Origin: Streptomyces eurythermus
GTDB taxonomy: Bacteria; Actinomycetota; Actinomycetes; Streptomycetales; Streptomycetaceae
Assembly (NCBI RefSeq): GCF_014649115.1
Contig: NZ_BMSK01000026.1
Coordinates: 1 to 64,000 of the forward strand
Direction: 5' to 3'
Length of the DNA stretch: 64,000 nt
Shown one piece after another: positions 8,422-17,022 of the stretch. Both the position numbers and the translations under genes were made by a program. The notes below the pieces were generated by a model. The model had not been told where the DNA came from and did not search any database. It saw only the letters and a list, made by a program, of their open reading frames with translations. Every line of letters starts with the position of its first letter. Position 1 is the first letter of the stretch.

Positions 8422-8857
8422 GAGGGCTCGCGACTCCTTGTTCAGGGACCGGTGGAGGAAGGGCCGTACACCAGGAGGAGCGGGGTCGCACACGGTCCCC
8501 GTCGTCGCTCCGGCCGGGCGGCACGGCGCCCACCGGACCGCCATCCTGGTGGACCCCGCGATCACCGCCAACGCGCCACCATCTGCTCCGTCAGGTCACC
8601 GGGCAGTCCGTCAAGTCCCCGCAGCCGCAAGCCTGTCGGTCAGGATCGGGCCGGCCTCGACACCGTCACCCACCCGCCTCCGGGCCGGTACGTGGCGGGG
8701 CTGGTCGCCCCCGCCCGCGTCCCGGCCTCCTGCCGCGGCGCCCGGCCCGTCTGCGCGGCCGTACGCGTCCTTGCCCGGTGTCGTCGGATGTACGCGTCCT
8801 GGCCCGTCCTCCTCGGCCGTACGCGTCCTGGCCCTCCCCCGCCGGACCCGCCGCGGG
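8422..8857. other. Intergenic region upstream of transketolase
   Basis: A 436-base region without a supportable gene. It holds three 29-bp direct repeats (listed separately) near the SARP end. Nearer the transketolase, TCCGTCA occurs twice exactly 20 bp apart (8587 and 8607; TGACGGA on the transcribed strand). It is probably the promoter region of the tkt-aroE unit. I could not pick a convincing -10/-35 pair. Confidence 0.5.
8761..8847. repeat. Three 29-bp direct repeats
   Basis: The core GTACGCGTCCTKGCCC begins at 8761, 8790 and 8819, a constant 29-bp period. Copies two and three share 16 bases exactly; copy one has a single T for G. The array sits just beyond the SARP stop codon and upstream of tkt. 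The 29-bp period differs from the 11/22-bp spacing typical of SARP heptamer sites. Confidence 0.75.
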
Positions 8858-9682
8858 TCAGGCGCTCTGCAGGTCCCCGAGCGGAACGCGCGGCAGCGTG
8901 CCGGCTTCGAGGCCGGCGCAGTGCGGCCGCCGGCCCGTTTCCCGCCGGTCGGGGACGAGGCCCGGCAGGGGCCGCACGGGCGCGGTGCGCGTCTCGCGCC
9001 GTCCGCGCAGGTAGTCCCGGATGACGTCGCGGTCCTGGCCCCGGTGCTCCAGGTCCGCCTTCAGCCGTGCGTACGGCGGCGTGTCGGGGCAGTAGCGGGT
9101 GAGCACCTGCGCCAGGTCGAAGCAGAGTTCCCGCCAGCGCCCGAGCCTGAGTTCCGCCTCGATCCACCGGTCCACGGCGCGCTGCCAGGAGCGGGTGAGC
9201 CGGGCCGCGTGGGCCTGGAGCTGGGGTCCGTGGGGGACGCCGGAGAGCGGGGCGCCGGTCCACAGGGCGAGGGCCTCGCGCAGCCGCCGGCCGGCCAGGT
9301 GCAGATCGCCCGCCTCCATGGCCCGGTATCCGGCGCCGGTCAGCCGCTCGAACGTCCTGAGGTCGCTGGAGCCGCCGCCGGTGTCCAGCCGGTAGCCGCC
9401 GGGCACCGAGGCCAGGACCTGCTCGGCCGGCCGTTCACTGCCCGCCGCCTGCGAGGCCGCGCCGATGACGGCGCGCAGCCGGCCGATGTGGTGTTCCAGC
9501 GCGTCCTGGGCGCCGTCCGGCAGGCCCTGGGGCCACAGTTCGCCGGCGAGGGCGTACGCCGGTACGGCACGGTCGGCCGCCGCCATGAGGAGGGCGAGCA
9601 CCTGTCTGGTCGGGACCTCGGCCGAGTAGATGGGTAACGTCCCCTCTCGTACCGCCACTTCCCCGAGCATCCTCAGTTCCAC
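8858..9682 (-). CDS. SARP-family pathway activator
   Basis: A 274-residue regulator built like the small Streptomyces antibiotic regulatory proteins. An OmpR-type winged helix (about 1-98, ending SVPGGYRLD) is followed by a bacterial transcriptional activation domain (about 105-245, with FERLTGAGYRAMEAGDLHLAGRRLREALALWTGAPLSG). It lacks the ATPase part of large AfsR proteins. Codon 16 is TTA (9637-9635), so translation should need the bldA tRNA, a classic mark of a cluster activator. It is transcribed toward tkt and aroE, its likely targets. Its promoter region carries a palindrome that resembles the operator-like sequence ahead of the adjacent TetR gene, suggesting repression by that TetR. 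Confidence 0.9.
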   Translation of the reverse strand: MELRMLGEVAVREGTLPIYSAEVPTRQVLALLMAAADRAVPAYALAGELWPQGLPDGAQDALEHHIGRLRAVIGAASQAAGSERPAEQVLASVPGGYRLDTGGGSSDLRTFERLTGAGYRAMEAGDLHLAGRRLREALALWTGAPLSGVPHGPQLQAHAARLTRSWQRAVDRWIEAELRLGRWRELCFDLAQVLTRYCPDTPPYARLKADLEHRGQDRDVIRDYLRGRRETRTAPVRPLPGLVPDRRETGRRPHCAGLEAGTLPRVPLGDLQSA

Positions 9683-9770
9683 GTCGTTCCCCTCCGACTC
9701 AGGTCACTTCCGGTGCCGTTCGCAGCGCTTGAGCGGGGCGCCCCTCACCTGTATGCAGGCACTCCCCCTT

Positions 9771-9794
9771 CTATAATAATAGGATTATTTTTTC
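9771..9794 (-). promoter_or_regulatory. AT-rich palindromic element upstream of the SARP gene
   Basis: Within a 284-base spacer of otherwise high GC lies an AT-only stretch containing AATAAT-CCT-ATTATT (minus strand) beside a run of six A. TATTAT can serve as a -10. It matches the core of the site ahead of the TetR gene (AAT-x-CTATT-x-T, 9 of 12 positions). Confidence 0.55.
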
Positions 9795-9966
9795 TTTTTC
9801 TTTGACGAGTGACGGAATCCCGGACTCCGGTGGCTTCCTTCCCCCCTGCCAGGCCGTGCGGCCCGTCCGCGAGCATGCCGAGCCCGGAGCCCACCCCATC
9901 GCCCCCTCCGGTACGTTGCCAGTCGTTCCGGTTCCCAAACCGTAGCCGGACGACGAAAAACAGGCG

Positions 9967-10611
9967 TCACACGTCAGCGAGGCCCGCCGTCCTGACCCGC
10001 TCCTCGCCGAACACCAGCTTCTTGGCCGCGCTGGGCACGGCGAGGGCGGGCAGCAGACATCGCCACATCTCCTCGACGCGCGCGGGCAGCTCCCGGTGCG
10101 AGGTCTCCAGCTGGGTGTGGATCTGGGCGCCGGTGCAGGAGCTGACGATCAGCCGGGCGCAGGCCTCGGTGTCCACGTCGGCCCGCAGCTCGCGGCGGCG
10201 CCGGGCCTCCTCGAAGTCGGCCACCAGGATGCCCGTCCACTGCCGGTAGGAGTTCACGTCCGGCTCGATGAAGAGCCGCTGGTCCATCACCAGGCGCGCG
10301 CCCGCCCGGAGCACCGGGTTGTCGAGCAGTTCGTAGGCCCAGGCCAGCGTCAGGTCGACGGCGTGCTGCAGCCCTCGCGAGTCCAGCGGCGGGACCACCA
10401 GTTCCGGCTGGCTGGTGACGATCAGGCGCGCCAGCTCTTCCTTGGACTTGAAGTGGAAGTACATCGCGCCCAGGGTCAGCCCGGCCCGCTCGGCGATGCG
10501 CGAGACGGTCGTGCCGGCGAAGCCGTACTCCGCGAACGTCTCGGCCGCCGCGCGAACGAGGGCGGCACGGGTGCGCGCCGCTCTCTCCTGTTTCACCACT
10601 CGACCTGTCAT
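9967..10611 (-). CDS. TetR regulator resembling gamma-butyrolactone receptors
   Basis: A 214-residue repressor. The N-terminus (QERAARTRAALVRAAAETFAE, then GFAGTTVSRIAERAGLTLGAMYFHF) is the characteristic DNA-binding domain of ArpA/ScbR-type autoregulator receptors. The C-terminal domain keeps the QWTGILVADFEEARRRREL helix containing a conserved Trp. No butyrolactone synthase (AfsA family) is in the window, so the ligand source is elsewhere, or this is a pseudo-receptor. It precedes the SARP gene on the same strand, the usual receptor-SARP cascade. ATG 10611 is the start; its Shine-Dalgarno sequence is weak. An AT-rich near-palindrome 23-48 bases upstream is a likely autoregulatory element. 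Confidence 0.88.
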   Translation of the reverse strand: MTGRVVKQERAARTRAALVRAAAETFAEYGFAGTTVSRIAERAGLTLGAMYFHFKSKEELARLIVTSQPELVVPPLDSRGLQHAVDLTLAWAYELLDNPVLRAGARLVMDQRLFIEPDVNSYRQWTGILVADFEEARRRRELRADVDTEACARLIVSSCTGAQIHTQLETSHRELPARVEEMWRCLLPALAVPSAAKKLVFGEERVRTAGLADV

Positions 10612-10633
10612 GTGCCATCGCCATCCACGGCTA

Positions 10634-10659
10634 GAAAAAAGTGAATACTATTCTTTACC
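10634..10659 (-). promoter_or_regulatory. Putative autoregulatory operator of the TetR gene
   Basis: An AT-rich near-palindrome, AAGTGAATACTATTCTTT, lies within an island of low GC. TAGTAT on the minus strand could be the -10. It shares a run of A plus AAT-x-CTATT-x-T with the SARP promoter element. Confidence 0.55.
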
Positions 10660-10722
10660 TTATAAGAGACACCCCGCCTCACCGCCAAGACTCGGGCACG
10701 TGGACGCTCCAGGGGCGGATAC

Positions 10723-11913
10723 TCACATGACGTCCACGCCAGGCACACAGGACGATCCGGCCGGGCCGTCGGCGGGGAAGCAGACCGCGAGCGCCGCGAT
10801 GTCGTCCTGGAGGCGGTCGCCGCTGTAGGCCAGCAGGTCGTGGTGGAGCCGTTCCACGAGCCCCTGGGGCGGAAGGGAACGCCAGGCGCGCAGCCGCTGG
10901 AGGAGCGGGTAGAAGGAGCCGTCCGGGTCGCGGGTCTCGGTGATTCCGTCCGTGTACAGCAGCAGCTGGTCGCCGGGACGGAAGGAGTACTCCTCCACGT
11001 GGTACGGCTCCCCGGCCAGCACCCCGAGGTTGAGCGGCGGGGCCGACCGTCCGCTGTCCAGTTCGCGGACCTCCCCGGAGCGGATGAGGACGGGCGGCGG
11101 ATGACCGCAGTTGACCACGCGCAGCACCCGCTCCCCGGCGGGGATCTCCACGAAGACGGCGGTCACGAACCGTTCGCCCACCTCGTGCCCGCCCAGCAGG
11201 GCCGCCCTGCGGTCCATGCTGGTCTCCACGCGGTCGGCCAGGGCGGGCAGCGCGGGTTCGTCGTGCGCCGCCTCGCGGAACGCGCCGAGCAGGGCCGCGG
11301 CGGTCTCCACCGCGAGCAGCCCCTTGCCCCGTACGTCCCCGATGAGCAGCCGGGTGCCGTACCGGGTGGGGACGGCCTCGTAGAGGTCCCCGCCGATGCG
11401 CGCCTCCGCCGCGGCGGACAGGTAGAGGCTGTCCAGGAGGAGGTCGCCGATCCGGTGCGGAACCGGCCGGAGCAGCACCCGCTGGGCGATGTCCGCCACG
11501 AAGCGCACGTCGGCGAGGGTGCGCTCACGGCGGGTGCGGTGCGCGGCCAGGATGGCGCCGAGGACGCCCACCAGGGCCGTGCAGACGTAGGAGGCGACGT
11601 AGTAGCGGTCCCACAGGTAGCCGACGGGCCGGCCGGCACAGCACGGGGTGCCGGCCAGGACGCCCTCCAGGACGACGGCGAAGACGGTGGCACCGGCGAC
11701 GACCACCGGACCGTAGGCGAACGCGGTCACCAGGGGCAGGGCGATCAGCACGAAGCTCACCGGCCACTCGACGGGGGTCGCGGGCTCCAGCAGCAGGACG
11801 GCGACGACGTACAGGACCGGCAGCCATCGCAGCCATCCGGGACGCTGCGGCAACCGCGTCCGCGCACCGGCGCCGTCCCCCGGCTCCCGACCGGTATGTC
11901 CAGGCTTCGGCAT
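10723..11913 (-). CDS. Membrane-bound SpoIIE-type protein phosphatase
   Basis: A 396-residue PP2C-like serine/threonine phosphatase. About four transmembrane helices (31-42, 52-66, 68-86, 105-124) lead into a cytosolic SpoIIE domain. Metal-binding motifs are GGDLYE (174-179), GDVRGKG, LYTDGITE and the terminal DDIAALAV. Such enzymes usually dephosphorylate anti-anti-sigma factors in Streptomyces. ATG 11913 is chosen because it directly precedes the membrane region; longer in-frame starts exist. It is divergent from a second SpoIIE phosphatase. Its target is unknown. Confidence 0.88.
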   Translation of the reverse strand: MPKPGHTGREPGDGAGARTRLPQRPGWLRWLPVLYVVAVLLLEPATPVEWPVSFVLIALPLVTAFAYGPVVVAGATVFAVVLEGVLAGTPCCAGRPVGYLWDRYYVASYVCTALVGVLGAILAAHRTRRERTLADVRFVADIAQRVLLRPVPHRIGDLLLDSLYLSAAAEARIGGDLYEAVPTRYGTRLLIGDVRGKGLLAVETAAALLGAFREAAHDEPALPALADRVETSMDRRAALLGGHEVGERFVTAVFVEIPAGERVLRVVNCGHPPPVLIRSGEVRELDSGRSAPPLNLGVLAGEPYHVEEYSFRPGDQLLLYTDGITETRDPDGSFYPLLQRLRAWRSLPPQGLVERLHHDLLAYSGDRLQDDIAALAVCFPADGPAGSSCVPGVDVM

Positions 11914-12216
11914 ACGTGGTCTTCGCACACGGACTCCTGTCACAGCAGCGCACGACAAGGTCCCCAGCCTGGTGCGCCCGTGCGCGGCACACCGGCGATT
12001 GCTCCGCTCAGCGGCATGTTTCCGCCCCGGCCGGTACGAAACCCAGCATGCCCGGGCCGGGCCGTCCCCCGGCGGGCGGGCGCCGGCCGCCATCCGTCCG
12101 GAGCAGGCCCGGCCCCGCACCCCCTCACCCGCCCGGCCGACGCCGCCGCGGCGACATCCCGCGCGGTCGGCGCACAGCGGTCGCCGGGCACCGAGCCACA
12201 GTGCTAGAAAAGGGAG
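11914..12216. other. Divergent intergenic region between two phosphatase genes
   Basis: A 303-base region that must hold both divergent promoters. The only clear element is AAAAGGGAG directly abutting the right-hand ATG. I found no convincing promoter pair, operator or RNA. Confidence 0.4.
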
Positions 12217-15003
12217 ATGAGCGGACGTTTCCGCCGTCCAAGGGCGAAAGCGGCGCCGCCGCCCGGCACCCGGGGGGCCTCCGATCCGCCCCGTCGACGA
12301 GTGCCGTGGCCGTTTCGCGGGCGCCGGATCCCGTCGTCCCTGAGCGTCCGCACCCTCGCCGCACAGGTCTTCCTGTTCCAGGCGCTGATCATGCTGCTGC
12401 TGGTCGCGGTGGGGGCCGCCGCCCTGGTGGTGCAGGGGAAGTACGACGCCGAGCGCAGCGCGAAGGACCGGTCGCTGGCGGTGGCCGAGGCCTTCGCGCA
12501 CGCCCCCGGCACGGCACAGGCACTGCGCTCGCCGGATCCGACGGCCCGGCTCCAGCCGGAAGCGGAGCAGGTACGCAAGGGCTCCGGCGTCGACTTCGTC
12601 GCCGTGCTGGACAAGCACGGGGTCCGGCTGACCGACCGGGACCCCGCGCTGATCGGCACCAAGGCCCAGGGAGTCGGCCAGGCGCTCCTCGGAGAGTCGT
12701 TCACCGAGACCTTCCACGGCCGGCCGGCCGACGCGGTGCGCGCCCTCGTCCCCGTGACGGACCCGAGCCGACGCGTGGTCGGCGTGGTCACCGCGGGGAT
12801 CGAGTACGTGAACGTGGGCGACGTCCTCGTCCGCCAGCTGCCGGTGCTGCTCGGCACGGCGGCCGGGGCACTGGTCCTGGCGACCGGTGGCGCCGCCCTG
12901 GTCAGCCGCCGGCTGATGCGGCAGACCCATGGGCTCGGCCCGGCCGAGATGACCCGGATGTACGAGCACCACGACGCCGTACTGCACGCCGTGCGCGAGG
13001 GGGTGCTGATCCTCGGCGGCGACGGGCGGGTGCTGCTCGCCAACGACGAGGCGCGCCGGCTGCTGGACCTCCCCCGGGACGCCGACCGACGGCAGGTGCG
13101 GGAGCTGGGGCTGGGGCCGGGACCGACCCGGCTGCTGGAGGCGGGCGAGGCCGCGTCCGACGAGGTCGTCCAGGCCGGTGACCGGCTGCTGGCGGTGAAC
13201 ATCCGGCCCACCGCCCCGTACGGCGGCGCTCCGGGGCTCGTGGCCACCTTCCGTGACACCACGGAGCTGCTGGCCCTGTCCGGGCAGGCCGAGCTGGCGC
13301 GGGGCCGGCTGTCGTTCCTGTACGAGGCGGGCATGCGGATCGGCACCACGCTCGACGTGCGGCGCACGGCGGAGGAGCTGTCGGAGGTGGCGGTGCCGCG
13401 CATGGCCGACTTCGTCACCGTGGAGCTGCTGGACTCGGTGCTGCGCGGCGAGGAGCCCACCAGCGCGGTGCGCGAGATGCGCCGTACCGCGCTGCGCACC
13501 ACACACACCGGGCACCCGTTGCAGCCGGTGGGCGAGGTGATCCGGTTCGTGATGGCCGACACCCCGATGGCGGCGGCGCTGCGCGGGGGCAAGGCCGTCC
13601 TGGTGCCGGACCTGCGCACCGCACAGGACTGGCGGGCGCGGGACGCCGGCGGGGCCGAGCGGGTGCTGGACTACGGCATCCACTCGCTGATCACGGTGCC
13701 GCTGCGGGCCCGCGGGGTGATCCTCGGCATGGCCGACTTCTGGCGGGGCGCGGGCTCTCCCCGGTTCGAGGAGGAGGACGTCGCGGTGGCCGAGGAGCTG
13801 GTCGCCCGGGCCGCGGTGGCCATCGACAACGCCCGCCGGTACGCCCGTGAGCACGAGATGGCGGTGACGCTGCAACGCAGTCTGCTGCCGGTGGGGCTGC
13901 CGGAGCAGGACGTGCTGGAGATCGCGTCGCGGTATCTGCCGGCCCGCGCGGGTGTGGGCGGCGACTGGTTCGACGTCATCCCCCTGCCCGGGTTCCGGGT
14001 GGCGCTCGTCGTCGGGGACATCGTGGGGCACGGGATGCAGGCCGCGGTGACCATGGGGCGGCTGCGCACGGCCGTGCTGAACTTCTCGTCGCTCGACCTC
14101 ACCCCGGACGAGCTGCTCGGGCACCTGGACGAGATGGTGAACCGGCTGGACTCGCAGACCGCGACCGCCGACGACGACCATGTGCCGCTCACCGGCGCCA
14201 CCTGTCTGTACGCCGTCTACGACCCGGTCTGCGGGCGCTGTGCCGTCTCCCGCGCCGGGCATCTGGCGCCCGCCGTGGTGGATCCGGAGGGCCGGGTGAC
14301 CTTCCCGGACCTGCCCCTGTCGCCGCCGCTGGGGGTGGGCGGGCACCCCTTCGAGACGGGTGAGCTGGAACTGCCCGAGGGCAGCCGGCTCGTCCTGTTC
14401 ACCGACGGGCTGATCGAGAGCCGGGGCCGGGACGTCGACGAGGGCCTGGCGCTGCTCTCCTCGACCGTCGCGCACGCGGACCGGACACCGGAGGAGACCT
14501 GCCGCGCCCTGGTGGAGCGGATGCTGCCCGAGCGGCCCAGTGACGACGTGGCCCTGCTGGTCGCCCGGACCCGGCGGCTCGACCCGTCCTGCGTGGCGAC
14601 CTGGGACGTGCCGTTCGACGTGACGGCCGTGCCCCGGGTACGGGGCGAGGTGAGCCGGCGGCTGGCCGACTGGGGGCTGGAGGAGACGGCGTTCGCCACC
14701 GAACTCATCCTCAGCGAACTGCTGACCAACGCCATCCGTTACGGCGCCCCGCCCGTGCGGGTCAGGCTGCTGCTGGGCCGCACCCTGGTCTGCGAGGTGT
14801 CGGACGGCAGCAACACCTCCCCCCGGCTGCGGCGCGCGGCCAGCACCGACGAAGGGGGCCGGGGGCTGTTCCTCGTCTCCCAGTTCGCGGACCTGTGGGG
14901 GACCCGTTACGCGGCGCGGGGGAAGGTCATCTGGGCCGAGCAGACCCTGGACCGGGCGACGGAGCCGGATCCGTCCCTCCTGTTCGACGTCATGGGCCTG
15001 TGA
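12217..15003 (+). CDS. Multidomain sensor phosphatase (Cache-PAS-GAF-SpoIIE-HATPase)
   Basis: A 928-residue membrane sensor. An N-terminal helix (48-72) leads into an extracytoplasmic Cache-like sensor, a second helix (about 207-229), a PAS domain (about 250-350), and a GAF domain (about 365-550). A SpoIIE phosphatase (about 560-790: VGGDWFDVIPL, GDIVGHG, LFTDGLIE, SDDVALLVAR) and an anti-sigma-type HATPase (about 800-915: ELLTNAIRYG, GGRGLFLVSQFADLWG) follow. It probably combines phosphatase and kinase activity in a partner-switching cascade. The purine-rich AAAAGGGAG lies immediately against ATG 12217, closer than usual, so the true start could be slightly downstream. The 3' end overlaps the convergent kinase gene by 14 bases. 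Confidence 0.9.
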   Translation: MSGRFRRPRAKAAPPPGTRGASDPPRRRVPWPFRGRRIPSSLSVRTLAAQVFLFQALIMLLLVAVGAAALVVQGKYDAERSAKDRSLAVAEAFAHAPGTAQALRSPDPTARLQPEAEQVRKGSGVDFVAVLDKHGVRLTDRDPALIGTKAQGVGQALLGESFTETFHGRPADAVRALVPVTDPSRRVVGVVTAGIEYVNVGDVLVRQLPVLLGTAAGALVLATGGAALVSRRLMRQTHGLGPAEMTRMYEHHDAVLHAVREGVLILGGDGRVLLANDEARRLLDLPRDADRRQVRELGLGPGPTRLLEAGEAASDEVVQAGDRLLAVNIRPTAPYGGAPGLVATFRDTTELLALSGQAELARGRLSFLYEAGMRIGTTLDVRRTAEELSEVAVPRMADFVTVELLDSVLRGEEPTSAVREMRRTALRTTHTGHPLQPVGEVIRFVMADTPMAAALRGGKAVLVPDLRTAQDWRARDAGGAERVLDYGIHSLITVPLRARGVILGMADFWRGAGSPRFEEEDVAVAEELVARAAVAIDNARRYAREHEMAVTLQRSLLPVGLPEQDVLEIASRYLPARAGVGGDWFDVIPLPGFRVALVVGDIVGHGMQAAVTMGRLRTAVLNFSSLDLTPDELLGHLDEMVNRLDSQTATADDDHVPLTGATCLYAVYDPVCGRCAVSRAGHLAPAVVDPEGRVTFPDLPLSPPLGVGGHPFETGELELPEGSRLVLFTDGLIESRGRDVDEGLALLSSTVAHADRTPEETCRALVERMLPERPSDDVALLVARTRRLDPSCVATWDVPFDVTAVPRVRGEVSRRLADWGLEETAFATELILSELLTNAIRYGAPPVRVRLLLGRTLVCEVSDGSNTSPRLRRAASTDEGGRGLFLVSQFADLWGTRYAARGKVIWAEQTLDRATEPDPSLLFDVMGL

Positions 15004-16411
15004 CCGGTGCCCGGGGCGCGGTGACCTGCCGGTCCGGCGCGGGGCGGGTGTCCGGCGCGGAGCCGGCGATCCACTCCACGACCTCGTCGGTCAGTTCCCG
15101 TAGCCGGTCGTTGGTGCGGGGCATGCGGGCCCGGTGCCAGGGGGTGTGGCCCCACTGCCGTTCGAGGGTCCACGGGGGTCCGCCGCGCTGGGCCTCGGCG
15201 AGGAAGCAGACCTCGTGGTCGAGGACGGCCTCCAGGACGACGCGCCGGCCGTCGTGCGCGTGTGTGGCCATCCAGAGGAAGCCCTCGGGTACGAAGCCTT
15301 CCTCGCTGTTGGGCTGCCAGTCGTACGTGCCGAGGGTGCTGTCGCCGCTGTCGTGGTCGATGCCCTCGGTCCAGGCGCCCGGGTCGCCGGTCAGGGCCTC
15401 GGCGATGCGGCGGACGCAGGGCAGCAGCATCGCCCGGGTGGCCTCCTCGTCCCGGTGGTGGCGGTCCCACAGCGCCGGGTCGCCCAAGCCCCGTCGGAAG
15501 GAGCGGCCGCCGAGGGGGGTGAACCGGGCGGCGTCCGCGCGGTGCCGGGCGAGCCAGGCGCGCAGTTCGGCGTGGAAGTCGGCCATGGTCAGCCGGTCGC
15601 CGACGGTGTGCTGGGTGGCCGCCTCCAGCACGTGCCCCAGGGCCAGGGTGGCGTTTCCGCCGCCGAGCGACCACAGGCTGAACTCCTCGGCGTCGACGCG
15701 GTGCGTGCCGAACGGCGGGTAGGGCCCCCGGCGGGGGTGGGCGAGGACGAAGAGCGTCTTGGCGAGGGAGTAGACGTCGGCCCGCTCGCCGGCTCCGGGG
15801 CCGGCGGCCCGGCGCATCTCGGGAGCGAGGAAGTTGGCGGGGCCGATGCCTTCTCCCTGCCGGGTCAGTCCGGCGGGCATGTGGGCGATGGCCGCGATCC
15901 CGAAGTCGCCCAGGACCGGCGCGCCGTCGTACCAGAAGAGGTTGTCGGGCTTGATGTCGCGGTGGTAGGTGCCCTGCTCGGCGAGGGCGGCCAGGGTTCC
16001 GGCCAGCTCGGCGACGTGGGCGACGACATCGAGGAGGGTGGAGTTCCCGTCGAGGGCGTCGGCCAGCGGGCGGGCGTGCGGCATGGCGTACCAGCGGGGC
16101 CGGTCGCCGTGTTCGTCGTCGATGTCCCAGACCGGCAGGATGCCGGGCGTGCCGGTCATCCGGTGCATGTACAGCGCCTCCTGGTGGAACCGCTGGAGGC
16201 GGATCCGCTGGAACCGGGTGAGGCGCTGGCCCGGCAGGTCGGCGCAGTGCTTGACGACGGCCTCGCGGCCACCGTCCACCTCGGCGGCCTTGCGCACGAA
16301 GGACTTCGTACGGCCGAGACTGCCCAGGTCCCGCCAGCGTGGCAGGTCGTAATCGCGCTGGGCGGGGGGACGTTGGGGGCGGGCGGGGCGCCTCGGTGCT
16401 CTTCCGGACAT
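14990..16411 (-). CDS. Serine/threonine protein kinase with C-terminal extension
   Basis: A 473-residue soluble Hanks-type kinase. Lys54 (REAVVKHC) is the candidate ATP-site lysine. YHRDIKPDNLF contains HRD (150-152) and DFG is at 169-171. GPANFLAPEMRR is the activation-segment end and RADVYSLAKTLF the helix F Asp. The glycine loop is poorly conserved. About 180 residues beyond the kinase core are unrecognised and rich in Trp. ATG 16411 is preferred, since the longer upstream reading adds only low-complexity Pro/Arg sequence. It has no transmembrane helix or PASTA domains. It overlaps the end of the sensor phosphatase convergently, suggesting linked regulation, which is inference only. Confidence 0.82.
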   Translation of the reverse strand: MSGRAPRRPARPQRPPAQRDYDLPRWRDLGSLGRTKSFVRKAAEVDGGREAVVKHCADLPGQRLTRFQRIRLQRFHQEALYMHRMTGTPGILPVWDIDDEHGDRPRWYAMPHARPLADALDGNSTLLDVVAHVAELAGTLAALAEQGTYHRDIKPDNLFWYDGAPVLGDFGIAAIAHMPAGLTRQGEGIGPANFLAPEMRRAAGPGAGERADVYSLAKTLFVLAHPRRGPYPPFGTHRVDAEEFSLWSLGGGNATLALGHVLEAATQHTVGDRLTMADFHAELRAWLARHRADAARFTPLGGRSFRRGLGDPALWDRHHRDEEATRAMLLPCVRRIAEALTGDPGAWTEGIDHDSGDSTLGTYDWQPNSEEGFVPEGFLWMATHAHDGRRVVLEAVLDHEVCFLAEAQRGGPPWTLERQWGHTPWHRARMPRTNDRLRELTDEVVEWIAGSAPDTRPAPDRQVTAPRAPVTGP

Positions 16412-16570
16412 GGGGAGCACGCTAACCCGGACCGGCCCCGGAGGAACAGGCGAACCGGCGGGCCCGTACGGGGCGACGGGGCCGTGGGCGGGCGCCCGGG
16501 ACCGGGCGCGGCCGGAACCTGGGCGGGCGGGGTCGTGGACGGTCGGCGGGGGGTACGATTCGGCGGCGTG

Positions 16571-16969
16571 ATGATCACGTACGAGTGGCGGGGCGACTTC
16601 GACAACGCCGCTCTCAACGCGCTGCACGCCGACGGTTTCGGTCATCCGGTCACCGCGGCCGACTGGCGGGCGCGGGTCGGGCGTCACAGTCTGGGCTGGG
16701 TCTGCGCCCGGCGGGACGACGCTCTCGTCGGCTTCGTGAACGTCGCCTGGGACGGCGGGGCCCACGCCTTCCTGCTGGACACAGTGGTCGCCCCGGCGTG
16801 CCGGTCCCGGGGCGTGGGCGCGTCACTGGTCGCCCGCGCGGCCGACGGGGCCCGGCGCGCCGGCTGCGCGTGGCTCCACGTCGACTTCGAGGAGCACCTG
16901 CGCCCGTTCTACCTGGATTCCTGCGGGTTCGCGGAGACGTCCGCGGGTCTCATCGCCCTGCGGAGCTGA
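16571..16969 (+). CDS. GNAT-family N-acetyltransferase
   Basis: A 132-residue GNAT protein. LLDTVVAPACRSRGVGASLVARA is interrupted only by the acetyl-CoA pyrophosphate-loop motif RSRGVGASL, followed by FYLDSCGFAET, the usual C-terminal strand. It starts at ATG 16571, or GTG one codon earlier. It begins 159 bases from the divergent kinase start. The substrate is not evident; small stand-alone GNATs of this sort commonly acetylate amines or antibiotics. Confidence 0.85.
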   Translation: MITYEWRGDFDNAALNALHADGFGHPVTAADWRARVGRHSLGWVCARRDDALVGFVNVAWDGGAHAFLLDTVVAPACRSRGVGASLVARAADGARRAGCAWLHVDFEEHLRPFYLDSCGFAETSAGLIALRS

Positions 16970-17022
16970 GCCCCCGAGCCGGGAACGGGCGCTCCGCGTA
17001 CGGCGGCTGGTATTACTGATGC

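Noticed and set aside
9771..9805. AT-rich tract as a mobile-element junction or telomere-like sequence
   Set aside because: No terminal repeats or integrase nearby. The tract coincides with a promoter and resembles the operator ahead of the adjacent TetR gene.
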